Shown: positions 1 to 8,020 of the stretch, piece after piece | Numbering within the stretch: the stretch's first letter is position 1 | How the letters are laid out: each line of letters starts with the position of its first letter | Source: Terriglobia bacterium | Lineage (GTDB): Bacteria; Acidobacteriota; Terriglobia; Terriglobales; Acidobacteriaceae | Reading direction: 5' to 3' | DNA: 64,000 nt | Assembly: GCA_032252755.1 (NCBI GenBank) | Contig: JAVUPY010000065.1 | Span: 1 to 64,000, forward strand | Program-made: the position numbers and the translations under genes | Notes under the pieces: generated by a model | What the model was told of the DNA's origin: nothing | The model's input: only the letters and a program-made list of their open reading frames with translations | The model's database searches: none

Positions 1-48
1 ATCTGCTATTGTTTCAATTCAAACTCTCACCCCACGAGTGTAAACACG

Positions 49-1344
49 ATGGACTCCACCGCGGAATTGGCCATTCAGCGCCCTCAACCAAGTAAGTTCT
101 ATCGCTGGAACGTCCTCATCTGGGTCAGCCTGGCGATGTTCGGCAACTACTATGTCTATGACGCCCTGAGTCCAGTCGCCGATCTGCTCGTAAAGCAACT
201 TCATTTTACTGACTCAAACATCGGGCTGCTCCAGGGCATTTACAGCATCCCCAACATCTTCACCGTCGTGATCGGCGGCATGATCATCGACCGCGTCGGC
301 GTGAAGAAGTCAACCATGCTGTTTGGTGTTCTCTGTCTTCTAGGCTCCATCATCACGGTCCTCAGCTCGCACCTCTGGGTAATGGCGGCCGGGCGTCTCG
401 TCTTCGGCATGGGCGCCGAGTCTCTCATTGTCTCCGTCACTACGCTGCTCGCCAAATGGTTCCGCGGCAAAGAACTCAGCTTCGCCTTCGGCGTAAATCT
501 CACGATTGCTCGTCTCGGCTCATTTGCCGCTCTCAACTCGCCGACGTGGGCACGCGCCGCTTTCGTCAACTGGCGCTATCCATTCTTGATCGCTGTCGGC
601 GTATGCACTCTCTGCGTCGTCGGTGCTGTCATCTACTGGGGGCTGGAAAACTACGCCGAAAGACACTACGAACTCGGTGCGGCCTCCAAGCCGGACAAGG
701 TCGAGCTCCGCGAGCTCTTCAAATTCGGTCTTTCGTACTGGTATATCGTCGGACTCTGCATCGTCTTTTATTCCGGCATCTTCCCCTTCCAGACTTTCGC
801 CGTGAAGTTCTTCATGGACGCCCACGGAACCTCGCGCGAACTCGGCGGCTTTTTGTCATCCATGCTCACTCTTTTCGCCATGATCGCCACGCCTTTGTTC
901 GGCCTGCTTGTTGACAAGGTCGCGAAGCGCGCCCTGTTCATGATGTTTGGCTCACTTTTGCTGATCCCGGTGTACATCATGATGGGATACACCCACGTGA
1001 ACCTCTACGTCCCGATGGCGATGATGGGCATCGCCTTCTCGTTGATTCCGGCCGTAATGTGGCCTTCGGTCGCCTACATCGTGGATGAAGCAAAACTCGG
1101 TACCGCCTACGGCGTAATGACCATGATCCAGAACATCGGATTGGCCGGCTTTAATTTCCTGATTGGCTGGGCCAACGATCACGCTGCCGCCAGCGCGGCG
1201 AACCCGAAGGGCTACCGTCTCGGCATGGAGATCTTCTCGGTCCTTGGCTTCCTCGGCGTTACCTTCGCGTTCCTCCTCCGCCAGCGCGAGACTGGCCCCC
1301 ACGGCCACGGTCTCGAAACCATCAAAGCAGGAGCTTCAAAGTAG
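49..1344 (+). CDS. MFS family transporter
   Basis: A 431-residue, strongly hydrophobic protein with about twelve predicted membrane helices, the usual length of a major facilitator. The cytoplasmic loop after helix 2 carries a motif-A-like stretch (GGMIIDRVGVKKS, residues about 76-88), the family hallmark. It presumably moves a small solute across the inner membrane; the sequence does not show which one. The ATG at 49 is the natural start because the first helix follows about 20 residues later, but no strong Shine-Dalgarno is visible. It stands alone: the next gene begins over 300 bases downstream. Confidence 0.85.
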   Translation: MDSTAELAIQRPQPSKFYRWNVLIWVSLAMFGNYYVYDALSPVADLLVKQLHFTDSNIGLLQGIYSIPNIFTVVIGGMIIDRVGVKKSTMLFGVLCLLGSIITVLSSHLWVMAAGRLVFGMGAESLIVSVTTLLAKWFRGKELSFAFGVNLTIARLGSFAALNSPTWARAAFVNWRYPFLIAVGVCTLCVVGAVIYWGLENYAERHYELGAASKPDKVELRELFKFGLSYWYIVGLCIVFYSGIFPFQTFAVKFFMDAHGTSRELGGFLSSMLTLFAMIATPLFGLLVDKVAKRALFMMFGSLLLIPVYIMMGYTHVNLYVPMAMMGIAFSLIPAVMWPSVAYIVDEAKLGTAYGVMTMIQNIGLAGFNFLIGWANDHAAASAANPKGYRLGMEIFSVLGFLGVTFAFLLRQRETGPHGHGLETIKAGASK

Positions 1345-1660
1345 TCTTTTGGTGTGTCTCTCTGTGTGGCGCGGCTCTTTAGCCGTGCCACAAAGGTTGT
1401 GCAGGTGGGGCCTTCGCCACGGATATCCGCCCGCCGTTTTCATCCGCCTAAACCCCCGAAAATTCGCGGTTAGGCAACCAAAGTGGCTGCCGAGTCCTCT
1501 CTGTTGTGGGGCCTCTTACATCTGGGACCTCGCAAGTCAGCACTCACTTACTGAAACCGGCGTCGTTGCGTGTTGGCCATTGCCTTCCCTCAGCGATTCG
1601 AATACAACAAACATCAACTCTGGCGGCATCCTAGAGATAGCAGCCAATAAAGAATAGCCA
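1345..1660. other. Intergenic region before the sigma factor gene
   Basis: About 316 bases without a convincing gene. It holds one strong hairpin (see 1366-1391) and otherwise unremarkable sequence. The promoter of the sigma factor gene should lie in the second half, but no -35/-10 pair stood out clearly. Confidence 0.5.
1366..1391. repeat. Palindromic hairpin (GTGGC-CGGCT / AGCCG-GCCAC)
   Basis: An 11-bp stem with one G.T wobble and a four-base CTTT loop, directly behind the MFS gene. No T-run follows, so it is not a standard intrinsic terminator. The ...GGCTTTAGCC... centre resembles the hairpin at 2994-3013, suggesting a dispersed repeat. Confidence 0.55.
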
Positions 1661-2266
1661 TTGACTCAAGCGAAGAAAATTCTGGCTTCCGGAATTACCG
1701 AAGCTGAGGCGATTGCAAGAGCCCAGGGCGGAGACGCAATAGCGTTCGAAATGCTTTATGGGCTCCACAAGCGGCGCGTCTATTCCCTTTGCTTGCGCAT
1801 GACCGGGAACACCGCCGAAGCCGAAGACCTGACGCAGGAAGCGTTCCTCCAGCTTTACCGGAAGATCGCAACCTTCCGCGGCGAGTCTGCGTTCTCAACC
1901 TGGCTGCACAGGCTGGCCGTGAACGTGGTGCTTATGCATCTGCGGAAGAAGGGCCTGCCGGAAATTTCGCTCGACGAAGCGCTCGAGCCACAACAGGAAG
2001 ACGGGCCGAAGAAGGACATTGGCGCGCGTGACAACGTGCTCGCCGGGTCTATCGATCGCGTCAATCTTGAGAGGGCCATCGAAAGTTTGCCTCCTGGATA
2101 CCGCATCATCTTCGTGCTGCACGATATTGAAGGCTACGAGCATAATGAAATCGCAGAAATGATGGGCTGCTCCATCGGGAACAGCAAATCACAACTGCAC
2201 AAAGCGCGCATGAAATTGCGCGACCTCCTCAAGATCAGCAGAGCCGAAAAGGCCTTAAGGCATTGA
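1661..2266 (+). CDS. ECF-type RNA polymerase sigma factor
   Basis: A 201-residue sigma-70 family protein of the extracytoplasmic-function class. Region 2 is seen in [19 protein letters not shown] followed by [20 protein letters not shown] (residues about 30-70), and region 4 in [19 protein letters not shown] with the helix-turn-helix [21 protein letters not shown] near the C-terminus. It should direct RNA polymerase to a small regulon. The start is a TTG at 1661; no ATG precedes the conserved region and the upstream ribosome site is weak, so the first residues are uncertain. The stop overlaps the strong ribosome site of the following small ORF, and an anti-sigma gene follows, the classical paired arrangement. 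Confidence 0.92.
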   Translation: MTQAKKILASGITEAEAIARAQGGDAIAFEMLYGLHKRRVYSLCLRMTGNTAEAEDLTQEAFLQLYRKIATFRGESAFSTWLHRLAVNVVLMHLRKKGLPEISLDEALEPQQEDGPKKDIGARDNVLAGSIDRVNLERAIESLPPGYRIIFVLHDIEGYEHNEIAEMMGCSIGNSKSQLHKARMKLRDLLKISRAEKALRH

Positions 2267-2280
2267 GAGGAGGAAGCCAT

Positions 2281-2364
2281 ATGGGAGTGCCGGGCACAAT
2301 GGCGAATTACGGAATCTACGGCGCGACCGGGGTGGCTCTTTCGATTGGGAGAGAGAAGAAATGA
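2281..2364 (+). CDS. 27-codon coupled small ORF between sigma and anti-sigma genes
   Basis: An ATG at 2281 sits six bases behind an excellent ribosome site (AGAGGAGGAAG, 2266-2276). It opens 27 codons ending in the TGA at 2362-2364, which overlaps the ATG of the anti-sigma gene as ATGA. The peptide begins MGVPGTMANYGIYG and ends in GREKK. Strong initiation signal plus ATGA overlap suggest it is translated and couples anti-sigma synthesis to sigma translation. No homologue is recognised; it may be a pure coupling leader rather than a functional peptide. Confidence 0.5.
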   Translation: MGVPGTMANYGIYGATGVALSIGREKK

Positions 2365-2975
2365 CCTGCGCAGAGTTCCAGCGCGTATTGCCATACATCA
2401 TTGATACAGGCGGCAATGCCGAGCAGGAGGAGCACCTCCGTCACTGCCCGGTCTGTGCCGACCTCGTTGCCGACCTCAAGTACATTGCCGACCAGGCTAA
2501 ACTCCTGGTTCCCATGGAAGATCCGAGCCCGCGTGTGTGGGAAGGACTTCAGAAGTCTCTAGAGCGCGAAGGGCTGGTAAAATCCGCACCAGCAAGGAGG
2601 TCCCTTCTAGGACTCCCTCTGGGAGACTGGGAGTGGTTCGCCGCTGGAGCCGTGATCGCGATGCTGCTCGCGGGTATTTACCTGACTCACAACAAGCCCC
2701 CCGCGGACCAATCCACGAATCCCCAGGTTGCCGCCATCGCAGATTCGGACCTTACCAGTTCCGAAGATCAGGAAATCCTCAGCAACGTCGCGCAACTTCC
2801 ACCCGATGTCCGTGATACTTACAAACAGGGATTGCACGATGTGAATTCTTACATTCGCGATGCGGAGCGCTCCGTCCGGGAAAACCCCAATGACGACGGC
2901 GCCCGCCAATTGCTAATGCGCGCGTATCAGCAGAAGGCTTTGCTGTACAGAATGGCCTCACGTTCGGGACAGTGA
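2361..2975 (+). CDS. Membrane anti-sigma factor with zinc-finger (zf-HC2) domain
   Basis: A 204-residue protein. The N-terminus carries the anti-sigma zinc-binding signature H25-x3-C29-x2-C32 (EEHLRHCPVC). A single membrane helix follows at about residues 91-108 and a periplasmic tail of about 95 residues. Such proteins hold the partner ECF sigma factor at the membrane until an envelope signal releases it. It is translated from an ATG overlapping the stop of the small ORF at 2281-2364. Its position directly behind the sigma gene makes that sigma factor its likely partner. Confidence 0.85.
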   Translation: MTCAEFQRVLPYIIDTGGNAEQEEHLRHCPVCADLVADLKYIADQAKLLVPMEDPSPRVWEGLQKSLEREGLVKSAPARRSLLGLPLGDWEWFAAGAVIAMLLAGIYLTHNKPPADQSTNPQVAAIADSDLTSSEDQEILSNVAQLPPDVRDTYKQGLHDVNSYIRDAERSVRENPNDDGARQLLMRAYQQKALLYRMASRSGQ

Positions 2976-2993
2976 GGTACAGAGTTGGGTAAG

Positions 2994-3047
2994 GCCACGA
3001 CTTTAGCCGTGGCGGTAGCAGAATTTGAGATAGGGGCTTCAGCCCCT
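2994..3047. repeat. Two tandem palindromic hairpins
   Basis: GCCACG (2994-2999) pairs with CGTGGC (3008-3013) around a TTTAGC-rich loop; AGGGGCT TC AGCCCCT (3032-3047) follows. Both fall in the spacer between the anti-sigma and DUF4097 genes. They resemble dispersed intergenic hairpins rather than terminators because no T-run follows either. Confidence 0.5.
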
Positions 3048-3067
3048 GAGGGGCCGCCGAAGACATC

Positions 3068-3925
3068 ATGAACACGTGGAATAACGGCGCAAAGCTGGCC
3101 CTGGCAGTCGCGTTCGCCTTCGTTTCCCTTGCGTCCGTCGCGCAGACCCGCAAGGAGATGAGATTCAACGTTGGTCCCGGATCCTCTCTCACCATCACCA
3201 ATGACTTCGGCCCCGTCACCGTCCACGTCGCTCCCGGCTCGCAAATTCTCGCAACCGCAACGCTTCAGCCTGACCAGATGGAAATAGATCAGACCCACAC
3301 GGGCTCGCGCGTAGAACTGTTCACTCATTCGCTTCAGCAGCGCCCGAACGCTAATGTCTCCCGCGTGCAGTTCGATGTGACTGTGCCCCCCGATTGCGAC
3401 CTCATCATCCACTCTTCCGCCGGCCCTATTTCCGTCGAAAAGGTCCGCGGAGACGTCAGTGCCGACGGCGATCTCGCAAACATCGACGTCCATGATGTCG
3501 GCGGAGGACATGTTCACCTTCGGACGTTAAAGGGCAATATAACAGCGACGAACATAATCGACGGCCACGTCGAAATCAGTTCCGTGTCCGGACCGGTTAC
3601 GCTCAAGAACGTCAGCGGACCCAACGTCGAAGTCAACACCACCAACGGAGTCATCACCTACACCGGCATGTTCTCCGATAACGGTGACTACGAATTCACC
3701 ACTCACTCGGGCGATATCAACGTCAGTCTCCCAGCCAACGCCTCCGTCGACGTCGCCGCTCGCTCGGTCACCGGCAAAGTCGAAAACGATTTCCCCTTCC
3801 ATCCCAAGCAACACGTCCCATTTCCAGTTACCTCGGGACGTGCCTTTGCGGGTACCTCCAACTCAGGTGGTTCCTCGGTCCAACTCCGTTCTTACAGTGG
3901 TACAATCCGCGTCAAGAAACAGTAA
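3068..3925 (+). CDS. Exported DUF4097-family beta-strand repeat protein
   Basis: A 285-residue protein with a signal peptide (hydrophobic residues about 9-24, ending SLASVAQ). A long repetitive beta-rich region follows with phrases such as GPVTVHVAPGS, GPISVEKVRGDVSADG, GNITATNIIDGHVEISSVSG and GPVTLKNVSG. This is the DUF4097/DUF4098 pattern, expected to fold as a beta-helix-like structure. The molecular role of the family is not known. Following an ECF sigma/anti-sigma pair is common for such proteins and suggests an envelope-linked regulon, but this is inference. Confidence 0.75.
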   Translation: MNTWNNGAKLALAVAFAFVSLASVAQTRKEMRFNVGPGSSLTITNDFGPVTVHVAPGSQILATATLQPDQMEIDQTHTGSRVELFTHSLQQRPNANVSRVQFDVTVPPDCDLIIHSSAGPISVEKVRGDVSADGDLANIDVHDVGGGHVHLRTLKGNITATNIIDGHVEISSVSGPVTLKNVSGPNVEVNTTNGVITYTGMFSDNGDYEFTTHSGDINVSLPANASVDVAARSVTGKVENDFPFHPKQHVPFPVTSGRAFAGTSNSGGSSVQLRSYSGTIRVKKQ

Positions 3926-4008
3926 ACATTGGCAGTACGGGATTTCACTGAAGCACGCTCTCAGGTGGAGTAGGTGCCAGTCCCGCGCCGGCCGTCACGC
4001 GGAGAACG

Positions 4009-4566
4009 GTGATCCAGACGCAACCCATCCGAAGCCGTCAGAGCCATCAAACCCGTAGTGTATTTCTTATCGGTTTTATGGGTGCCGGTAAAACTTCCGT
4101 CGGCATGACCCTCTCGCAACGCCTTGGCTGGCGTTTTGTCGATCTCGACCGCCAGATTGAAGCCCGCTGCGGCCGCACCGTCGCCAACATCTTCCGTGAG
4201 CTCGGCGAAGACGCTTTTCGTCAAATGGAAACTGAAGCGCTCTCGAAACTTCTCGACGCTCTCCACGACGGCGATCCAACCATCGTCGCGCTGGGCGGCG
4301 GAGCCTTCGTCCAGCCTGCCAATCGCTCTCTACTCGAAGCTGCTGCTGTCCGCGTCATTTATCTCGACGCCCCGCTCGACGAGTTACGCCAGCGCCTTGG
4401 GGAAGACGATCCGTCGCGTCCTCTCTTCGCCGACGCCGAACGTTTCCGTCTCCTTTACGAACAACGCCAACTCCATTACCGCATGGCCCCGCACCGGGTT
4501 CAAACATCCGGCAAGTCCATCATCGAAGTAGCGCGTGAAATTGAGTCCCTGTTGGGAGAAAGTTGA
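4009..4566 (+). CDS. aroK: Shikimate kinase
   Basis: A 185-residue P-loop kinase that phosphorylates shikimate to shikimate-3-phosphate with ATP in aromatic amino-acid synthesis. Visible are the Walker A loop GFMGAGKTS (residues 22-30), the shikimate-binding DLDRQIE segment (45-51), the FRELGEDAFR block, the LGGGAF motif and an arginine-containing lid (DDPSRPLF). The start is a GTG at 4009 with GGAG a few bases upstream. The roughly 15 residues before the core are a short non-conserved extension. The stop lies just before the next gene, with no spacer to speak of. Confidence 0.93.
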   Translation: MIQTQPIRSRQSHQTRSVFLIGFMGAGKTSVGMTLSQRLGWRFVDLDRQIEARCGRTVANIFRELGEDAFRQMETEALSKLLDALHDGDPTIVALGGGAFVQPANRSLLEAAAVRVIYLDAPLDELRQRLGEDDPSRPLFADAERFRLLYEQRQLHYRMAPHRVQTSGKSIIEVAREIESLLGES

Positions 4567-4580
4567 AGTTTGGAGGAATC

Positions 4581-5333
4581 GTGAGAATCAAGCCCTGGTC
4601 CGTCGCATTCATGCTCGTCGTCGTACTCGTTAGCTCGGCCTTCGCTTCCAAGAAAGACAAGAAGGACAAAAAGAAAGAGAAGCAGGCCGAGGCGAAGATC
4701 GTGGACAGCGGTTCCTTCGGCGTTTTCGTAAACGGCCAGCGCATCGCCACGGAAACGTTCAACATAAAGCAAATAGACGGCGGCAGCATCACCACCTCCG
4801 ATATCAAGCTTGAAAACAGCACCCAATCCCAGCACACTGAACTGCAACTCACGTCTTTTGGAACTCTGGTTCGCTACGATTGGAAGGAAACCGGCGGATC
4901 AGAAAAGGGCGAAACCACCCTTATGCCCTCCGATCAGTTCCTTATCCAGCGGATTAAAGCCGGCGACAAGTACACCGAGCAGCCATACATCATGCCCGTC
5001 TCCACGGCCATCCTCGATGACTACTTCTTCTCGCAGCGCGAACTCCTGCTGTGGCGCTATATCGGTTCCGGGTGCGTTCCCAAGCCAGGCGAAAACGGAT
5101 GCCGTCTCGAACCCGCTAAATACGGTTTCATCATTCCCCGACAGCGCACTTCCGGAATGGCCACGATCAGTTACATCGGCAAGGAAACCTTAATGATCCA
5201 CGGCGCCGCCAAAGAACTCGACAAGTTCTCTCTCAGCTCCGATTACGGCGACTGGCTCCTCTACCTCGACAAAGACAAAAAACTCGTCCGCGTCCTTGTC
5301 CCCGGCGAAGCCACCGAAGTCATCCGCGACTAG
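4581..5333 (+). CDS. Exported protein of unknown function
   Basis: About 250 residues. I chose the GTG at 4581 because GGAGG lies four bases upstream (4572-4576); a TTG at 4563 in the same frame would overlap aroK. A signal peptide (MRIKPWSVAFMLVVVLVSSAFA) is followed by a very lysine-rich stretch (KKDKKDKKKEKQ) and a mostly beta-strand body. No catalytic motif or known family was recognised. Two cysteines about nine residues apart (GSGCVPKPGENGCR) could form a disulphide in the periplasm. Tight spacing behind aroK suggests co-transcription but not necessarily shared function. Confidence 0.65.
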   Translation: MRIKPWSVAFMLVVVLVSSAFASKKDKKDKKKEKQAEAKIVDSGSFGVFVNGQRIATETFNIKQIDGGSITTSDIKLENSTQSQHTELQLTSFGTLVRYDWKETGGSEKGETTLMPSDQFLIQRIKAGDKYTEQPYIMPVSTAILDDYFFSQRELLLWRYIGSGCVPKPGENGCRLEPAKYGFIIPRQRTSGMATISYIGKETLMIHGAAKELDKFSLSSDYGDWLLYLDKDKKLVRVLVPGEATEVIRD

Positions 5334-5547
5334 GTTGGCTGCACGGTTTTGTCATTACGAGCGATGCGATGGATCGGCTTGTCTCCGATGGCATGCAATA
5401 TCACGGTGTCGATATCTGCGAAGTTAGGAGATTTGGACACACGCCTCTTTACTCTCATCCTACAGATAGGGCATCCTTTTCCAGTCCCGCCCGTAGCGTT
5501 ACAGAGGCTTTGCGGGTCGGACCCAGCAGTTATGGGCGATCCATAAC

Positions 5548-6555
5548 ATGACCTCACAAAACAATCGTTCCGACATTCTCTTCGCCTTCTTCATCGCCAT
5601 TCTGCTGGCGCTCGCGTGGTACGTGCGAGACGTCCTCCTCCTGATCTACGTCTCCATTCTCTTCGCTGTCGTCATTGGCCCGGCGATCGTCTTAGTCCAG
5701 AAACTCCACATCAGAAACTGGCGCCCCGGCAGAGCCCTCTCCGTGATTGTCATCCTTGCAATCGGACTCTTCCTCCTGACCGTCTTTTTCCTCTTCGCCC
5801 TGCCGCCCATCTTCGCTGATCTCCAGGGCTTCGCCCGCGATTTGCCGGCGAAGGGTCAGAACCTCTACGCACGCCTGCACGGCATCCCGGTCGTCGGTCG
5901 CATCAATCTCGACGCCCTCGAGCAGCACGCCACCGAAGCCCTCGGTGGAGCCCTCGGTCTCGCCCGAGGGATCGCCGGCGGTGTCTTCGCCTTTTTCACA
6001 TGGCTCATCATCACCGCCTATTTCATCCTCGACGGCGAGCGCGCCTTCCTCTGGTTCCTCTCCCTCTTCCCTGCATCCCGCCAGCCGCGCCTGCGACAAA
6101 CCGCTATCGCCGCCGAAAGGCGCGTCAGCAAATGGCTCCTTGGCCAAGCCCTCCTCATGCTGATCCTGGGCAGCCTCTCGCTTCTGGTTTTTTGGCTTTT
6201 AGACGTGAAATACTTCTACGCGCTCGGCGTCTTCTGCGGACTCGCCAACATCGTCCCCATCGTCGGCCCTGTCGTCTCCGTGGGCCTCGCCACCATCGTC
6301 GCCGCTTTCGACTCCTGGACGAAAGCCGCCGGAGTCCTCATCTTTTACATCATCTATCAGCAGGTCGAAAACGCTTTCCTGACCCCACGCATCATGAAAT
6401 CGACCGTCGATCTGCCGCCCCTTGCCGTCATTATCGCCCTGGTTCTCGGGGGCGCGATCGCCGGAATCCTCGGCGCGCTCGTCGCAGTCCCAACCGCTGC
6501 CCTCATCGCTGTCATCATCGACGAATACGTAGTCAAAGCTAACGCGGCTCCGTAA
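5548..6555 (+). CDS. AI-2E family transporter (PerM/TqsA-like)
   Basis: A 335-residue polytopic membrane protein with the AI-2E (UPF0118) layout: N-terminal helices, a central soluble segment (about residues 90-140), and a C-terminal block of helices containing GLANIVPIVGPVVSV and QQVENAFLTPRIM. Family members export small molecules or act as cation/proton antiporters; the substrate here cannot be read from sequence. The ATG at 5548 is close behind an intergenic stretch of about 210 bases with no recognisable gene. Confidence 0.85.
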   Translation: MTSQNNRSDILFAFFIAILLALAWYVRDVLLLIYVSILFAVVIGPAIVLVQKLHIRNWRPGRALSVIVILAIGLFLLTVFFLFALPPIFADLQGFARDLPAKGQNLYARLHGIPVVGRINLDALEQHATEALGGALGLARGIAGGVFAFFTWLIITAYFILDGERAFLWFLSLFPASRQPRLRQTAIAAERRVSKWLLGQALLMLILGSLSLLVFWLLDVKYFYALGVFCGLANIVPIVGPVVSVGLATIVAAFDSWTKAAGVLIFYIIYQQVENAFLTPRIMKSTVDLPPLAVIIALVLGGAIAGILGALVAVPTAALIAVIIDEYVVKANAAP

Positions 6556-6670
6556 TCGTTCTTCGTTGGTCGTTCTTCGTTGTTCGGAATGCACTGCGCC
6601 GTGATCCTGAGCGCAGCCGCTCTGGCCTTGCGCGGCGTAGTCGAGGGAACCGCAACTTTGTTTTGTCATA

Positions 6671-6693
6671 TTTCCCTTTGCCGTTTTGCCGTT
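6671..6693. repeat. 23-bp sequence duplicated exactly at 43837-43859
   Basis: The stretch beginning TTTCCCTTTGCCGTTTTG recurs identically at 43837-43859 and in degenerate form at about 44828-44905. All copies are intergenic, so this is a dispersed TTTGCCG-type tract. Confidence 0.55.
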
Positions 6694-6741
6694 ATCCTCG
6701 GGTGTTAAACTTTCCTTATCCCCAATTTTTGAGACGTTCCC

Positions 6742-7797
6742 ATGCAAAAGAAGCTCCCCGTAGGCATTCTCGGCGCGACCGGAATGGTCGGCCAACGATT
6801 CATCCAACTGCTCGAGCATCATCCTTGGTTTGAAGTCGCGTGGCTCGCTGCGTCCGACCGCTCGGCCGACAAAGCCTATGGCGAAGCCGTGAAGTGGCGC
6901 ATGAGAACGTCGCTTCCGCGCAACGTCGCCGAAATGAAAGTCTCACCCGCCGGTCCGAAGGGTGCACCCAAAATCATCTTCGCTGCCCTTGATGCCGACA
7001 TCGCGCGCGAACTTGAACCCCAATTTGCCGAAGCCGGCAGCGCCGTTGTATCCAATTCCAGCGCCTGGCGCATGCACCCCAACGTGCCGCTTGTCATACC
7101 CGAGGTCAATCCCGACCACCTTGCGCTCATCAATGACCAGACTTGGCGCAAACAATCCGGCGGCTTCATCGTCACGAACGCCAACTGCTCTGCCATCGGC
7201 CTCGTCCTCGCGCTCGCACCTCTTCACAAAACATTCGGAATTGAAAAACTCTTCGTCACCACGATGCAAGCCGTCAGCGGCGCCGGATATCCCGGTGTTC
7301 CCTCCATCGACATTCTCGGCAACGTCATTCCCTTCATCAAGAACGAGGAAGAGAAGATGGAAATTGAAACGAAGAAAATGCTCGGCACCCTCAAAGCCCA
7401 TGAGGTTGAACTCGCTCATTTCGGCATGACCGCGCATTGCAACCGCGTAGCCGTCGAAGATGGCCACACCGAATCTGTTTCGATTTCGCTGAAGAAGAAA
7501 GCTGCCCCCGAGCAGATCATCGAAGCATGGACGAGTTTCCGCTCGCTTCCGCAGGAGTTGAAACTCCCGCACGCACCCGCCGAACCCATCCTCTACGACT
7601 CGCGCCACGATCGCCCGCAACCGCGCTTCGACGTCGATCGCGGCAAAGGCATGTCTTCCATCTGCGGACGCCTTCGCCCCTGCGGCCTCCTCGATTGGAA
7701 GTTCACCGTGCTCTCGCACAACACCATCCGCGGAGCCGCCGGCGCAGCTTTACTCAATGCGGAGTTGCTGAAAGAAAAGGGCTACTTCGGTTTGTAG
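6742..7797 (+). CDS. asd: Aspartate-semialdehyde dehydrogenase
   Basis: A 351-residue enzyme reducing aspartyl-phosphate to aspartate semialdehyde with NADPH, the branch point to lysine, methionine and threonine. The N-terminal Rossmann motif GILGATGMVGQRF (residues 8-20) and the nucleophile Cys149 in TNANCSAIG are present, along with the substrate-binding GAGYPG segment. A later HCNRVAVEDGHTE segment carries the conserved His/Arg region. Length and motif spelling match the archaeal/fungal-type subfamily rather than the E. coli type. The ATG at 6742 starts directly at the nucleotide-binding strand. The spacer upstream holds a TTTGCCG-rich repeat. Confidence 0.93.
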   Translation: MQKKLPVGILGATGMVGQRFIQLLEHHPWFEVAWLAASDRSADKAYGEAVKWRMRTSLPRNVAEMKVSPAGPKGAPKIIFAALDADIARELEPQFAEAGSAVVSNSSAWRMHPNVPLVIPEVNPDHLALINDQTWRKQSGGFIVTNANCSAIGLVLALAPLHKTFGIEKLFVTTMQAVSGAGYPGVPSIDILGNVIPFIKNEEEKMEIETKKMLGTLKAHEVELAHFGMTAHCNRVAVEDGHTESVSISLKKKAAPEQIIEAWTSFRSLPQELKLPHAPAEPILYDSRHDRPQPRFDVDRGKGMSSICGRLRPCGLLDWKFTVLSHNTIRGAAGAALLNAELLKEKGYFGL

Positions 7798-8020
7798 TGC
7801 CGGCCCCAGCCCCCCGGTTTGGCGGGCGAAAGCTGTTCTGTTCACTAGCGCCAGCAGTCCCTCGAAGCCGAAGGATTGCAGGCACCGTCTCTTCAGTTAC
7901 TCGAACGCGTACGTACGCACAGCAGAAATTGTTCTTTTGCAAATTGCCTGGGTGGGTGCATGTAACTCAAAACAGGATGGTTGCGAGTTCCTGCGAGATG
8001 CGTTCCCTCACTGACAACCT

